Positions 8,743-22,042 of a DNA stretch of 64,000 nucleotides are shown here, one piece after another. The stretch spans positions 248,001 through 312,000 of the forward strand of contig NZ_VXJW01000003.1 in the NCBI RefSeq assembly GCF_008692845.1, in the 5' to 3' direction. The position numbers were made by a program, and so were the translations under genes. The notes below the pieces were generated by a model. The model worked only from the letters and a program-made list of their open reading frames with translations. It did no database searches and was not told where the DNA came from. Origin of the DNA: Salmonella enterica subsp. arizonae (GTDB lineage Bacteria > Pseudomonadota > Gammaproteobacteria > Enterobacterales > Enterobacteriaceae). Each line of letters begins with the position of its first letter. The stretch's first letter is position 1.

Positions 8743-10032
8743 TTACTGATGCGGCGGTTGTGTATCGTTTGCCTCCAGCACCACTTCTTCCGGACGCAAC
8801 AGGCTAATCAGTTTAAAAATCAGGCTCAGGCCAATCCCGACTATGGTCGCCAGCGCCATCCCTTTCAATTCTGCCGCGCCGATATGCACTTTCGCGCCGC
8901 TCACGCCGATGATCAAAATCACTGAGGTAAGGATCAGGTTTTGCGCTTTGTTATAGTCGACTTTCGATTCTATCAATACGCGAATCCCCGACGCGCCGAT
9001 GACGCCATACAGCAGCAGCGAAACGCCGCCCATCACCGGTAACGGGATAATCTGAATCGCCGCCGCCAGTTTACCGACGCAGGAAAGCAGAATGGCGAAA
9101 ATCGCCGCGCCGCCGATAACCCAGGTACTGTAAACGCGGGTTATCGCCATCACGCCAATATTTTCACCATAGGTGGTATTTGGCGTGGAACCGAAGAAGC
9201 CGGAGACGATCGTCGACAGTCCATTGGCGAACATGGAACGGTGCAAACCGGGATCGCGTACCAGATCTTTTTTGACGATATTCGCCGTCACCACCAGATG
9301 ACCGACATGCTCGGCAATCACTACCAACGCCGCGGGCAGAATCGTCAGGATCGCGAACCATTCAAAACGCGGCGTATAGAAGGTCGGCAGCGCAAACCAG
9401 TGCGCCTGGGCAATCGGCGTGGTATCGACCCCCCCCAGCGCAAATGACAGCGCATAGCCCGCCAGCACGCCAATCAAAATCGGAATGATCGCCAGGAAAC
9501 CGCGAAACAGTACGGAGCCGAACACCGTCACCGCCAGCGTAGCCATGGAGATAATAATCGTTTTCGTATCCGGCGACTGCCCTTGCGCAGGCAGCAATCC
9601 GGCCATCCCCGCCGCGACGCCAGCCAGCTCCAGACCGATGACGGCAACGATTGCGCCCATTGCCGCAGGCGGAAACATCACATCCAGCCAGCCGGTACCC
9701 GCTTTTTTAACGATGAAAGAGACCAGACAGAACAACACGCCGCACATAATAAAACCGCCCAGCGCCACTTCATAACCCAGCGGCAGTAACAGTAATACCG
9801 GGGAAATAAAGGCAAAGCTCGATCCGAGGTAGGCAGGAATTTTACCTTTGCAGATAAAGAGATACAGCAACGTTCCGATACCGTTAAACAGCAGAACCGT
9901 CGCGGGGTTGATATGAAACAGAACTGGCACCAGCACGGTCGCGCCAAACATGGCGAAAAGGTGTTGCAAACTAAGCGGGATTGTTTGTAAAAGCGGCGGT
10001 CTTTCACTCACCCCGATAGCACGGCGCGTCAT
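8743..10032 (-). CDS. uraA: UraA, uracil:H+ symporter
   Basis: The 429-residue NCS2-family permease has around 14 membrane segments and the conserved core AEHVGHLVVTANIV...NGLSTIVSGFFGSTPNTTYGENIG (shown here in part), which contains the substrate-binding glutamates and family signature. It imports uracil across the inner membrane; Upp, encoded 87 bp upstream in the same direction, converts it to UMP. An intrinsic-terminator-like hairpin sits between upp and uraA, suggesting partial attenuation of uraA. Confidence 0.97.
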   Translation of the reverse strand: MTRRAIGVSERPPLLQTIPLSLQHLFAMFGATVLVPVLFHINPATVLLFNGIGTLLYLFICKGKIPAYLGSSFAFISPVLLLLPLGYEVALGGFIMCGVLFCLVSFIVKKAGTGWLDVMFPPAAMGAIVAVIGLELAGVAAGMAGLLPAQGQSPDTKTIIISMATLAVTVFGSVLFRGFLAIIPILIGVLAGYALSFALGGVDTTPIAQAHWFALPTFYTPRFEWFAILTILPAALVVIAEHVGHLVVTANIVKKDLVRDPGLHRSMFANGLSTIVSGFFGSTPNTTYGENIGVMAITRVYSTWVIGGAAIFAILLSCVGKLAAAIQIIPLPVMGGVSLLLYGVIGASGIRVLIESKVDYNKAQNLILTSVILIIGVSGAKVHIGAAELKGMALATIVGIGLSLIFKLISLLRPEEVVLEANDTQPPHQ

Positions 10033-10081
10033 AGTGTTTTCCTCTGAGTGTGTTTGTTATGGGTTGTTTTATTCAAAAAAA

Positions 10082-10102
10082 AGCCGACTCTTGAAGTCGG
10101 CT
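10082..10102 (-). terminator. Rho-independent terminator/attenuator between upp and uraA
   Basis: The stem AGCCGACT/AGTCGGCT with a 5-base loop is followed on the minus strand by eight T residues (complement of 10075-10082). It lies 18 bp past the upp stop and before uraA, so it should end much of the upp transcript and let only read-through reach uraA. Confidence 0.75.
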
Positions 10103-10119
10103 CTTAATTATTTATTCAC

Positions 10120-10746
10120 TTATTTAGTACCAAAAATCTTATCGCCGGCATCGCCAAGCCCTGGAATAATGTATCCATGCTCGTTAAGACCCTGATCGAT
10201 AGAGGCGGTGTACAGTTCAACGTCCGGGTGCGCTTTTTCCAGCGCCGCAATACCTTCCGGCGCGGCGACCAGCACCAGTACCTTAATGCTGCTACAGCCT
10301 GCTTTTTTCAGCAGGTCAATGGTCGCGATGACGGAACCGCCGGTCGCCAGCATCGGGTCGACAATCAGCGCCATGCGCTCATCAATGTTCGATACCAGCT
10401 TCTGGAAATAAGGCACTGGTTCAAGCGTCTCTTCGTTACGGTACATCCCTACGACGCTGATACGCGCGCTCGGTACATTTTCAAGTACGCCTTCCATCAT
10501 GCCCAGCCCCGCACGCAGAATCGGCACAACGGTAATCTTTTTACCTTTGATCTGGTCGATTTCCACCGGGCCGTTCCAGCCTTCGATGGTGACTTTTTCC
10601 GTTTCCAGGTCGGCTGTCGCTTCATACGTTAGCAGGCTGCCTACTTCTGAGGCGAGTTCACGAAAGCGTTTAGTGCTAATGTCGTTTTCACGCATCAGAC
10701 CCAGCTTGTGTTTGACGAGTGGGTGTTTGACTTCCACGATCTTCAT
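10120..10746 (-). CDS. upp: Upp, uracil phosphoribosyltransferase
   Basis: The 208-residue enzyme makes UMP from uracil and PRPP in pyrimidine salvage. The PRPP-binding signature [10 protein letters not shown] is at residues 129-138, and the uracil-binding C-terminus ([20 protein letters not shown] in part) is intact. A good ribosome site (AGGAGAAG) precedes the ATG. Expression is likely UTP-sensitive through start-site selection (see the promoter entry). Confidence 0.98.
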
Positions 10747-10780
10747 ACTCTTCTCCTATCCTCAGATGACTGGCAACCAC

Positions 10781-10800
10781 AAAAAAATCGCCGGATTATA
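10781..10800 (-). promoter_or_regulatory. upp promoter with UTP-sensitive initial transcribed region
   Basis: On the minus strand a perfect TATAAT (complement of 10795-10800) is followed by CCGGCGATTTTTTTG. In E. coli upp, RNA polymerase starts at the G or A of the GATTTTTT stretch. High UTP makes it stutter on the T-run after starting at A and abort, lowering upp expression. The same arrangement, with seven T, is present here. The element is seen; the mechanism is transferred from E. coli upp. Confidence 0.75.
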
Positions 10801-11079
10801 CCGCTTTTCCTCTCTGGCGCAACACAAGGTATGCTTGACCTGGATCAACCAAAAGCGCTGATATCGGAAAAGTGAGTATAAATCACTCACATTGAAACCG
10901 GCGGTGACGGCTAGCAACTCTTTGAATTTTAGAAATTTTAAGGGTAAACAACCTTTCTCGACCGCATGTAATAAACTAAGTGCTGGATATCCTTTTCTCT
11001 TTTACCGACAGGGAAAATTTTCAAGCGGCGAGCGACACTGTGCCAAAAACCGCCTGAACATACAGGGCGCAGACCATAC

Positions 11080-11095
11080 TCGCAAACGTTTGCTT
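11080..11095. promoter_or_regulatory. PurR operator of purMN
   Basis: TCGCAAACGTTTGCTT matches the 16-bp PurR consensus ACGCAAACGTTTNCNT in nearly every position, including the invariant central CGTTT core. It lies about 60 bp before the purM start, just upstream of a -10-like TAGAAT at 11103-11108, so bound PurR with hypoxanthine or guanine would block purMN transcription. The rest of the 10747-11155 divergent interval shows no gene. Confidence 0.85.
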
Positions 11096-11122
11096 TCCCT
11101 GTTAGAATTGCGCTGAATTTAA

Positions 11123-12192
<1,070 letters not shown>

Positions 12193-12193
<1 letters not shown>

Positions 12194-12831
12194 TGAATAT
12201 TGTGGTGCTGATTTCCGGCAACGGAAGCAATTTACAGGCGATTATCGATGCCTGCGAAGCGAAGAAAATTAAAGGCACCCTTAGGGCAGTATTTAGCAAC
12301 AAGGCCGACGCGTTCGGCCTTGAGCGCGCCAGAGAAGCCGGTATTCCGGCGCAAGCGCTGACTGCCGATCGGTTTGACAGCCGCGACGCCTTCGATCGCG
12401 CGCTGATTCGCGAGATAGACGCGTATGCGCCCGACGTGGTCGTGCTGGCTGGTTTTATGCGTATTCTGAGTCCGGCTTTTGTCGCGCATTACCACGGGCG
12501 TCTGCTGAATATTCACCCTTCCCTGCTGCCAAAATATCCGGGGTTGCATACCCATCGACAGGCGCTGGAAAACGGCGATGAGGAGCACGGTACCTCGGTG
12601 CATTTCGTAACAGACGAACTCGACGGCGGCCCGGTCATTCTCCAGGCGAAAGTACCCGTTTTTGCCGATGACAGCGAAGAGGATATCACCGCACGCGTAC
12701 AGACTCAGGAACATGCGATTTATCCTCTGGTGATTGGCTGGTTTGCGGAGGGGCGCCTAAAGATGCGCGATAACGCCGCCTGGTTGGACGGGCGTCGTCT
12801 GCCGCCGCAAGGTTATGCGTCTGACGAATAA
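12193..12831 (+). CDS. purN: PurN, phosphoribosylglycinamide formyltransferase 1
   Basis: The 212-residue enzyme transfers the formyl group of 10-formyl-tetrahydrofolate to GAR, step three of purine synthesis. Catalytic residues Asn106 and His108 (LLNIHPS) and Asp144 (DELDGGP) are all present. Its ATG overlaps the purM stop. A REP-type element follows 26 bp downstream. Confidence 0.98.
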
Positions 12832-12857
12832 TACGCCACCCGATATAGCAGCTTCTG

Positions 12858-12896
12858 CTTGCCGGATGATGGCATAAATGCTTATCCGGCCTACTC
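12858..12896. repeat. REP/BIME element after purN
   Basis: GCCGGATGATGGCATAAATG continuing to CTTATCCGGCCTAC is a typical enterobacterial repetitive extragenic palindrome: inverted GCCGGAT/ATCCGGC arms and a CCTAC tail. It lies between purN and ppk and can stabilise the purMN mRNA end. Confidence 0.85.
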
Positions 12897-12924
12897 TTTT
12901 TCCTTCCTTTATGCTATCAGTTCA

Positions 12925-12942
12925 TTGTCATACTTTTCTGGC
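12925..12942 (+). promoter_or_regulatory. Possible degenerate Pho box upstream of ppk
   Basis: TTGTCATACTTTTCTGGC partly resembles the PhoB consensus (CTGTCAT, 4 bp, CTGTCAT): the first half is 6 of 7, the second is poor. Pho-box-like sequences have been proposed upstream of E. coli ppk. Shown as a weak candidate only. Confidence 0.25.
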
Positions 12943-13019
12943 GCAGTTGGACATTAACGCGTAATGCTCGCCATAATAATCAGGCAGTATCCCGTGAATA
13001 AAACGGAGTATAAGTAGTA

Positions 13020-16632
<3,613 letters not shown>

Positions 16633-16640
16633 ATCGCGGT

Positions 16641-16665
16641 TCAGACGCCGTGTCACGGCGTCTGA
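16641..16665. terminator. Bidirectional hairpin between ppx and yfgF
   Basis: The inverted repeat TCAGACGCCGTG..CACGGCGTCTGA fills the 35-bp gap between the convergent ppx and yfgF genes. A strong GC-rich stem with only short T tracts; a shared terminator is inferred. Confidence 0.6.
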
Positions 16666-16667
16666 CT

Positions 16668-18881
16668 TTACTGAATCTCAGATAATGGCTGCGGTTCGCC
16701 AATTAAATATCCCTGAAGATAGTCGATCCCCAATGAGAGCACCGCGCTGCGTATTTCTTCGCTTTCGACGTACTCCGCGACAACCTGCATTTTTTTCATT
16801 CGCGCTAAATGACAAATAGAAGACACAATCTGATAATCGAGACTGTTTGACACTATATTGCGGATAAAACTACCATCAATTTTAAGAATATCGGCGTTAA
16901 CGTTTTTCAGCCGCGCATAGCTGGCGTAGCCAGTACCAAAATCATCAATCGCTATCTGACAGCCAAACTGCTGTAACTGCCCCAGCGTCAACTGCGCCTG
17001 ATCGGCATTGGTGAGGGAATTGCTTTCCGTCACCTCAAAAACCAGTTGCCAGGGCTCAACCTGATATTGAGTAAGCAACTGATTAACTTCTGAAGGAAAA
17101 GGGGCACGACATACCGATGTTGGCGACAGATTAACGGCAAAGCGATGTGCGGGCATATATTCCCGGCTGGTCGCTATAAACCGCAGAGTGTTTTCAATCA
17201 CCCAGAGATCGATAGCGGAAGACAAACCAAACTCATGCGCCACAGGTAAAAAATTGTCCGGGTTAATAACGTCGCCGTTTTCATCCCTGAGCCGCAGTAA
17301 AATTTCATGGTAAACGTCCCCACGCACACCGGAAATGGGTTGCGCCATCAGGAAAAAATGATCGTGCTCTAGCGCCTGTTGCAGGCGGTTCATCATCGCA
17401 ACTCTTCCCTTCAAATCGCGCTGCAGATGCACCGCGCCTCTCCGCTGTAAATCTTCCGGCGCATTCGTCGTCAACGAAAGATCGGAACTGGTGCCTAACT
17501 CGCCCAGCAGAAGATAAAGGTGGCTGACCGGGGAACGCACGCAACAGTAGCTCACGCCGACGGGGGGTTGTAGCGGTAGCCCGTCCCAGATAAACCGAAA
17601 CTGCTTAATATATTTATCCAGCGCTTCAATTCGTTGCTGATACGACTCTGTATTAAGACGCAGCACCAGGTCGTGCCCTGACATCTGGTACACACATTCA
17701 TTTGAGGCCAGCATCTGCGTAATCCAGTGAGAAAGCTTTTGCTTATACTGGATGCGCAGCATAACGCCATAATTTTTACCCAATAGCTCCAGGCCCGGCA
17801 CATGTAAAAAACAGAGCGTAGAGCAGGGCGCGTTTTTGAGCGCGCGGTTTAGCGCACGTAAATTGGGAAGATGTACAACCGGGTCAAGATAGGCCAGCCG
17901 CCGCGCGCGACTGCTTACGACGCGCTGGCGTGTGGCCAGTACAGCCATATAATTAACAATAAAAGAAAAAACCAGATAGCTCGAAGAGGTAATGGCTAAT
18001 TGTGTATCATAACCTGAATACCAGGGCATATAACGCTGGTAATAATGAATCGACGTAATCAGCACGAAGGCCCAGATTATTGAAATAAATTTATAGCCAT
18101 AGTGCATCGCGCCCCATAGCATTACCGGCAATAGTAACGAAAGCGTATAGTTGGTACTAAATATTGAGCTATTATCAGTCAATGGCATACACAGTATAAA
18201 CATCAGTGTAATCAATACGGCTAACCAAATAACAATCTCTTTTTTAGTGGTCTTGCTATCAACTTGTAGCTTTAATTGCTGATAATACCCGCGCAGGTGC
18301 AGCGGATTGCGGATAGTACGAATAATAAAATAGCACAATGGCACACCGATAAGATTGCCGACCAGTAAAGCTTGGTAGTTAATCAGCGTGTTAATATTAA
18401 AGGGCATTATCCCCATCAGGCTGGATTTGCTTTCGTACATGCCAACAAAGGCGGCACACTGGTAAATCACCAGAAATAATGTCGCCGAACAAAATACCTG
18501 CCAGAACATTCGTTGGAAGATCAAGCGAGCATCGCCGTGGGAAACATTGTTTCGCCGGGGGGCAAAGACGCGGTAGCCGCCCCAGCTTAGCACGATGGTA
18601 ATGATAAAGTGCATCGTCACGGAAAGGGTTTCATATAGCCCCATCTGTGGGTATGTACGCCAAAAGATAGCAATCACAATGCCCGGCAGTGCTGCCCAGC
18701 CGAAAAACAACATTAGGCTAAACATAAAAGCTAACGGCAGGTAAAACAGAACCACATTTCCAGTACTGGTATGCGCATAAGTATTTGCGCTACTTAAAAC
18801 AGGTAATAAAATTGAAGGCAGGAGGAGCGGCAGTCCCCACCATTTATCTCTGATATTTATATAAGTTTTATTTAGCTTCAT
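16668..18881 (-). CDS. yfgF: YfgF-type c-di-GMP phosphodiesterase (MASE1-degenerate GGDEF-EAL)
   Basis: The 737-residue inner-membrane protein has an N-terminal MASE1-type sensor of about eight to ten membrane helices (residues 1-320), then a GGDEF domain whose active site has decayed (SGHDL replaces GGDEF), then a C-terminal EAL domain. The EAL signature is varied (HEILLR), but catalytic elements remain: FAVNLSP, VFEVTES, the acidic DDFGTGYASY loop, ILKIDGSFI and VAEYVE. It should hydrolyse c-di-GMP and not make it. E. coli YfgF has a role in anaerobic and peroxide fitness. Convergent with ppx. Confidence 0.92.
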   Translation of the reverse strand: MKLNKTYINIRDKWWGLPLLLPSILLPVLSSANTYAHTSTGNVVLFYLPLAFMFSLMLFFGWAALPGIVIAIFWRTYPQMGLYETLSVTMHFIITIVLSWGGYRVFAPRRNNVSHGDARLIFQRMFWQVFCSATLFLVIYQCAAFVGMYESKSSLMGIMPFNINTLINYQALLVGNLIGVPLCYFIIRTIRNPLHLRGYYQQLKLQVDSKTTKKEIVIWLAVLITLMFILCMPLTDNSSIFSTNYTLSLLLPVMLWGAMHYGYKFISIIWAFVLITSIHYYQRYMPWYSGYDTQLAITSSSYLVFSFIVNYMAVLATRQRVVSSRARRLAYLDPVVHLPNLRALNRALKNAPCSTLCFLHVPGLELLGKNYGVMLRIQYKQKLSHWITQMLASNECVYQMSGHDLVLRLNTESYQQRIEALDKYIKQFRFIWDGLPLQPPVGVSYCCVRSPVSHLYLLLGELGTSSDLSLTTNAPEDLQRRGAVHLQRDLKGRVAMMNRLQQALEHDHFFLMAQPISGVRGDVYHEILLRLRDENGDVINPDNFLPVAHEFGLSSAIDLWVIENTLRFIATSREYMPAHRFAVNLSPTSVCRAPFPSEVNQLLTQYQVEPWQLVFEVTESNSLTNADQAQLTLGQLQQFGCQIAIDDFGTGYASYARLKNVNADILKIDGSFIRNIVSNSLDYQIVSSICHLARMKKMQVVAEYVESEEIRSAVLSLGIDYLQGYLIGEPQPLSEIQ

Positions 18882-19294
18882 AGATGCTCAGCAGAACCCC
18901 CCAATCCCAAAGGGGCGTTAACAGACAGGCATCCCACCTGACTTTAAATGGATGATGCGATATACATCATACGATAGTCATCGATTGTAATTATTAAATA
19001 ACAGTAACATTTGATTTAAGTCAATTATTACCTTCCTCCGGGAGCCTTTATTCACTTTTTTATTCTTCGTTATCATTAATTTATTATTAACGTAAATACT
19101 AAAATTATCTTCCATAACAATATAAGATAAATCAACTGACGCAATTTTACATCAAGAGGAATTGACCATCGGTTCGCAGTATGCCTTAATGTAGGTTGAA
19201 CGCAGGCTTGTTACGTTCTTCGCTCTGATAATATCCGTTGAAGAACCCTGCCTGATCCCGCCCATACCGCTGGGCCAACGTTAAGGAACCCTTT
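18882..19294. other. Intergenic region, yfgF to yfgG
   Basis: This 413-bp AT-rich divergent interval carries the promoters of yfgF (minus) and yfgG (plus). No conserved coding frame, RNA gene or long repeat is apparent. A short imperfect inverted repeat (GATGATGCGATATACATCATAC, in part) lies near 18950-18972. Confidence 0.5.
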
Positions 19295-19486
19295 GTGAGT
19301 CAGGCCAACAGTATGCGAAAACGACATCGATTTAACACTCGCATGACCCGTATCGTACTGCTTATCAGTTTTCTCTTCTTCTTTGGACGTTTCGTCTACT
19401 CTTCTATCGGCGCCTGGCAGCACCACCAGGATAAAAAAGAAGCGCAACAGTCAACGCTTTCGGTCAACACGCCGGGACAGCGTTAA
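19295..19486 (+). CDS. yfgG: YfgG, small membrane protein
   Basis: The 63-residue product has a basic N-terminus (MRKRHRFNTRMTR), one membrane helix (IVLLISFLFFFGRFVYSS) and a polar C-terminal tail; it is nearly identical in plan to E. coli YfgG, reported to affect nickel and cobalt tolerance. GTG at 19295 follows AAGGAA at good spacing and gives the family length; an ATG six codons on is the alternative. Stand-alone gene at the border of the accessory region. Confidence 0.88.
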   Translation: MSQANSMRKRHRFNTRMTRIVLLISFLFFFGRFVYSSIGAWQHHQDKKEAQQSTLSVNTPGQR

Positions 19487-19690
19487 CTAGCTGTTATCCG
19501 TTGAAATAGCGATACTATCGTCACAGGCTTGCGGTGTTATCCAGACTCTGCAGCTCCCTTCACAGGATTAGCATGAACCGATAGTTTGTTTTTTTAAGCG
19601 ATAGAGGCTGAACGAAAGTCCGCCGTGACAAATGAGAGGCAGATACCGCTCAGGATTGATACATTTTCTCTTAATAGCTTCCACTCAGCA

Positions 19691-20350
19691 TTAAAGATGT
19701 TTCTGCATCCAAAACAAAATATCGTTATCTCTATAGCCTCGAATTAGCGTTAATCGTTGCGACAGCTCGGTTTGCGCGACTCTGGTATACCAGCAAAGCA
19801 CTTGTTGGTAATTCTGCGATATCCCTTCGCTTCGCAGATACATACCAGCAACAGCTTTTTGCGCTTCAACCAGCCACGTTCAGCCGCTTTACGATACCAC
19901 GCCAGCCCCATCTGGGTATTTTGGGGAATCCCATTACCGTACATACAGGCATCACCGAGTATTTCTTGCGTAAAGCCCCCCAGCACTGCTGCCTTACGAT
20001 ACCATTTCAACGCGTCTTTTTATTAAGAGGAAAGTTTTTACCGTAATTATAATGATAGCCAATAACAAAATAGGAAAAATAAGCCCCCTGCTTAACTGAT
20101 TTTTCCAGCCATTTTATCGCCAGCTTATAATCCGGGATAACATAGTCGCTATCCGCATACATTTTACCCAGACCAAACTGAGCAAACTCACCCTTTTTTC
20201 TCTTTACATTCAGTCAACTGGACGTAATAACACATCTCTGAATCCAGGGGATATCTATCCTGACAGCGTGAAGCTGTAACTCGCTTCAAGAAATATTAAA
20301 GTCGACACTAATATAGTGAAGTTTATTTTTAAAATGAATGAAATGCGCAT
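19691..20350 (-). pseudogene. Sel1-repeat (SEL1/TPR-like) secreted protein, broken by at least four frameshifts
   Basis: Read on the minus strand, a start at 20350 begins a signal peptide (MRISFILKINFTILVSTLIF). Frames must then be changed near 20260, at the A-run near 20191, at the A-run near 20020 and near 19868 to keep similarity. The joined product has Sel1 repeats: AQFGLGKMYADSD..YKLAIKWLEKS; DALKWYRKAAVLGG; GDACMYGNGIPQNTQMGLAW; then EAQKAVAGMYLRSEG; ending at TAA 19691-19693. Sel1-repeat exported proteins often mediate protein contacts. The many indels, mostly in A-runs, mark true decay. No intact copy is in the window. Confidence 0.82.
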
Positions 20351-20424
20351 ATAACACTCTTATTATAATTACCTCCAGAATATTAACGTATATTTATAGC
20401 AACCCGATATGTTTTGATCCCGAT

Positions 20425-20620
20425 TTATTCGGGCCTGCTTATTATTGAAGTAAAAACCCCGCCGTTAAGCGGTTTCTCTTCAACTTTCAGCTCAACGCGG
20501 GAAAACCATTCCCACTCAATGGTTTAGAAACCATCCAACATCTTGTTATCACTGAGTTTTACGATAACCATTTCCAGACGATACCGCAAAAAGCATCGTC
20601 AATATGATGAAATTTATGAT
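20425..20620 (-). pseudogene. Remnant of an unidentified gene
   Basis: On the minus strand two linked coding-like stretches remain: RLEMVIVKLSDNKMLDGF, stop, then TIEWEWFSRVELKVEEKP and a short tail to TAA at 20425-20427. A shifted frame (DDAF) precedes them. The in-frame stop and apparent frameshift mean it cannot make a full protein. I do not recognise the family; it has the look of a small cytoplasmic (perhaps immunity-like) protein. It overlaps the left copy of the guaA-end repeat. Confidence 0.35.
20508..20520. repeat. Left copy of 13-bp guaA 3'-end direct repeat (att-like)
   Basis: ATTCCCACTCAAT here is identical to, and in the same orientation as, 28160-28172, which encodes the last codons (IEWE) of guaA. 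The guaA 3' end is a known integration target for genomic islands. The pair could be attL/attR of an old insertion spanning the toxin-antitoxin and VgrG genes. No integrase gene lies between them. Confidence 0.5.
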
Positions 20621-20700
20621 ATAAATTATGTTGTTATGATAGTGTTACAGATACGTCTTTTAGAGTCGTATTATTGCCATACAACACGTAGTTAGGGTTA

Positions 20701-21033
20701 TCAGGCCATTATCAGACGCTTAAACAGCAGTTGCTGGACGTCCTGCCGGTGTGCCAGGATCGCATGCGCGGTCACCAAGGCTCCGTCTACGGAATACAAA
20801 ACCCGGTAGCCTTCAGCGTGGTTAAACTCCCGGTATTTGGCGCAGCCAATTTTCAGCAGTTCAGGGTAAATCTGACAGCCCAACGGGAACTGGGCTACGG
20901 CACTCTCAAACTGTGTGAGAATATCTGCGATAACCGGGCGCGGCTCAACATCAACTCGGCGCAGGAAACCCGCTATTGTGTCGATGCAGTGCTTTACCGT
21001 CAGCGTGTACTCAAAGGTCACCTGCTGTTTCAT
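20701..21033 (-). CDS. RelE/ParE-family toxin
   Basis: The 110-residue protein has the RelE/ParE superfamily pattern: an N-terminal helical hairpin, GCAKYREFNHAEGYRVLYSVDG and a final strand AHAILAHRQDVQQLLFKRLI. Such toxins poison ribosomes (RelE) or gyrase (ParE); the sequence is closer to the ParE-like branch, but the target cannot be decided by eye. It lies 30 bp downstream of a Phd/YefM-type antitoxin gene in the same direction, the standard antitoxin-first operon. Both reading frames are intact. Confidence 0.8.
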   Translation of the reverse strand: MKQQVTFEYTLTVKHCIDTIAGFLRRVDVEPRPVIADILTQFESAVAQFPLGCQIYPELLKIGCAKYREFNHAEGYRVLYSVDGALVTAHAILAHRQDVQQLLFKRLIMA

Positions 21034-21063
21034 GGAAATCCCTTAACGTTGAGCGCGCTGCGT

Positions 21064-21297
21064 TTAATCCGCAAATCCATCCAGCAACTGGTCTTTCGAG
21101 AACACGCGCCCTTCCGCTTTATCTTTCTCTGACAGGGTAAGCAGCTTCAGCAAAGCAATGGTATTTTCCCGCTCCTGCTGCTGGTCATAAGACTCTATAA
21201 CATAAGCAGGCACACCATTTTGTGTGACCAGAATGGGTTCTGACAGATCAAGCGTTGCTGCGTTCTTTTTAACGTAGCTGATTGTCTCTACTTTCAT
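21064..21297 (-). CDS. Phd/YefM-family antitoxin
   Basis: The 77-residue protein has an N-terminal Phd/YefM DNA-binding fold (ETISYVKKNAATLDLSEPIL, then VTQNGVPAYVIESYD) and a charged C-terminal helix (LLTLSEKDKAEGRVFSKDQL) expected to wrap the toxin. It should neutralise the ParE-like toxin encoded 30 bp downstream and repress the operon through the palindrome just upstream. Confidence 0.82.
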   Translation of the reverse strand: MKVETISYVKKNAATLDLSEPILVTQNGVPAYVIESYDQQQERENTIALLKLLTLSEKDKAEGRVFSKDQLLDGFAD

Positions 21298-21337
21298 GGT
21301 GCATCCGCCTAATGGTCATTGGTCATATCTCGGTTTT

Positions 21338-21352
21338 AATATAGACTATATT
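21338..21352. promoter_or_regulatory. Palindromic operator candidate of the toxin-antitoxin operon
   Basis: AATATAGACTATATT is a perfect 7+1+7 inverted repeat, centred 48 bp upstream of the antitoxin ATG; a further TAGACTA half-site follows at 21353-21359. Phd-type antitoxins bind such AT-rich palindromes over their own promoter. Autorepression is inferred. Confidence 0.55.
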
Positions 21353-21406
21353 TAGACTACCAATAAGATGCATGACTGCCGATATGTGCCCGGTGGACAC
21401 CTTAGC

Positions 21407-21615
21407 CTATTGAGGACTTATCTCAGCACCGTCCTGTTCGGTCAAAAATAACTCAACTTGATCAAGAACAGCCATTAATGCACCTTCTTTACCTGTATTC
21501 TTCGATCGCTATTCATCTTCTGGTCTAAATACAACCAACCTATACGCCTCTTGTGATAAATGCTCCAACTCGGCATTAACCATGGTGCGCTGACGCAAGT
21601 AATATTCCCCCCATC
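21407..21615 (-). pseudogene. Degenerate short reading frame, unknown family
   Basis: The minus strand shows a protein-like frame, FARWGEYYLRQRTMVNAELE then HLSQEAYRLVVFRPEDE, a stop, and in the same frame MAVLDQVELFLTEQDGAEIS ending at 21407. A second frame ending in KMGGILLASAHHG overlaps its upstream part. It may be the 3' remnant of a decayed gene. I do not recognise a family. Confidence 0.3.
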
Positions 21616-22042
21616 TTGCAAAGATCAGTATCTACATAGAAATCAAAAGCGCATCATCTTTTCAGACTGGTATTTTTCTGGTGGTACCGCGCAAAGCCAT
21701 GGCTGGCGCGGTTGTACCACTTGTCCCACCTCAACAACAGAAGGAATGAAAATGGCGAAAAGGGGCTGAAAAGGCAAAGGGTGAAAGGAAGGGGTATAAG
21801 GGACACGGGCTTGCCCATAAAGAATAAAAGCCTGGGCAGTACCTGCCAGTATGCAGGATGTTAAAACCCGTGCTGTCTGGTAAAGGACAATAACAGAATA
21901 ACTCACTAAGTCATACAGGCAACCTCCTCTTTAGTCCCCTCCTCTCACTTCACATTTGTTGTCCATAAAAGGCATTTACAGCCCCTTTCTTTCATGTGAT
22001 TATCACTCTATAAACTATTATCAAGCTAAATAATATCTGATT
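21616..22042. other. Non-coding stretch upstream of vgrG
   Basis: No convincing gene. Contains an imperfect inverted repeat (GGTACCGCGC at 21682-21691 against GCGCGGTTGTACC near 21707-21719). The last 80 bp are AT-rich and should hold the vgrG promoter. The ribosome site before the vgrG ATG is weak. Confidence 0.4.
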
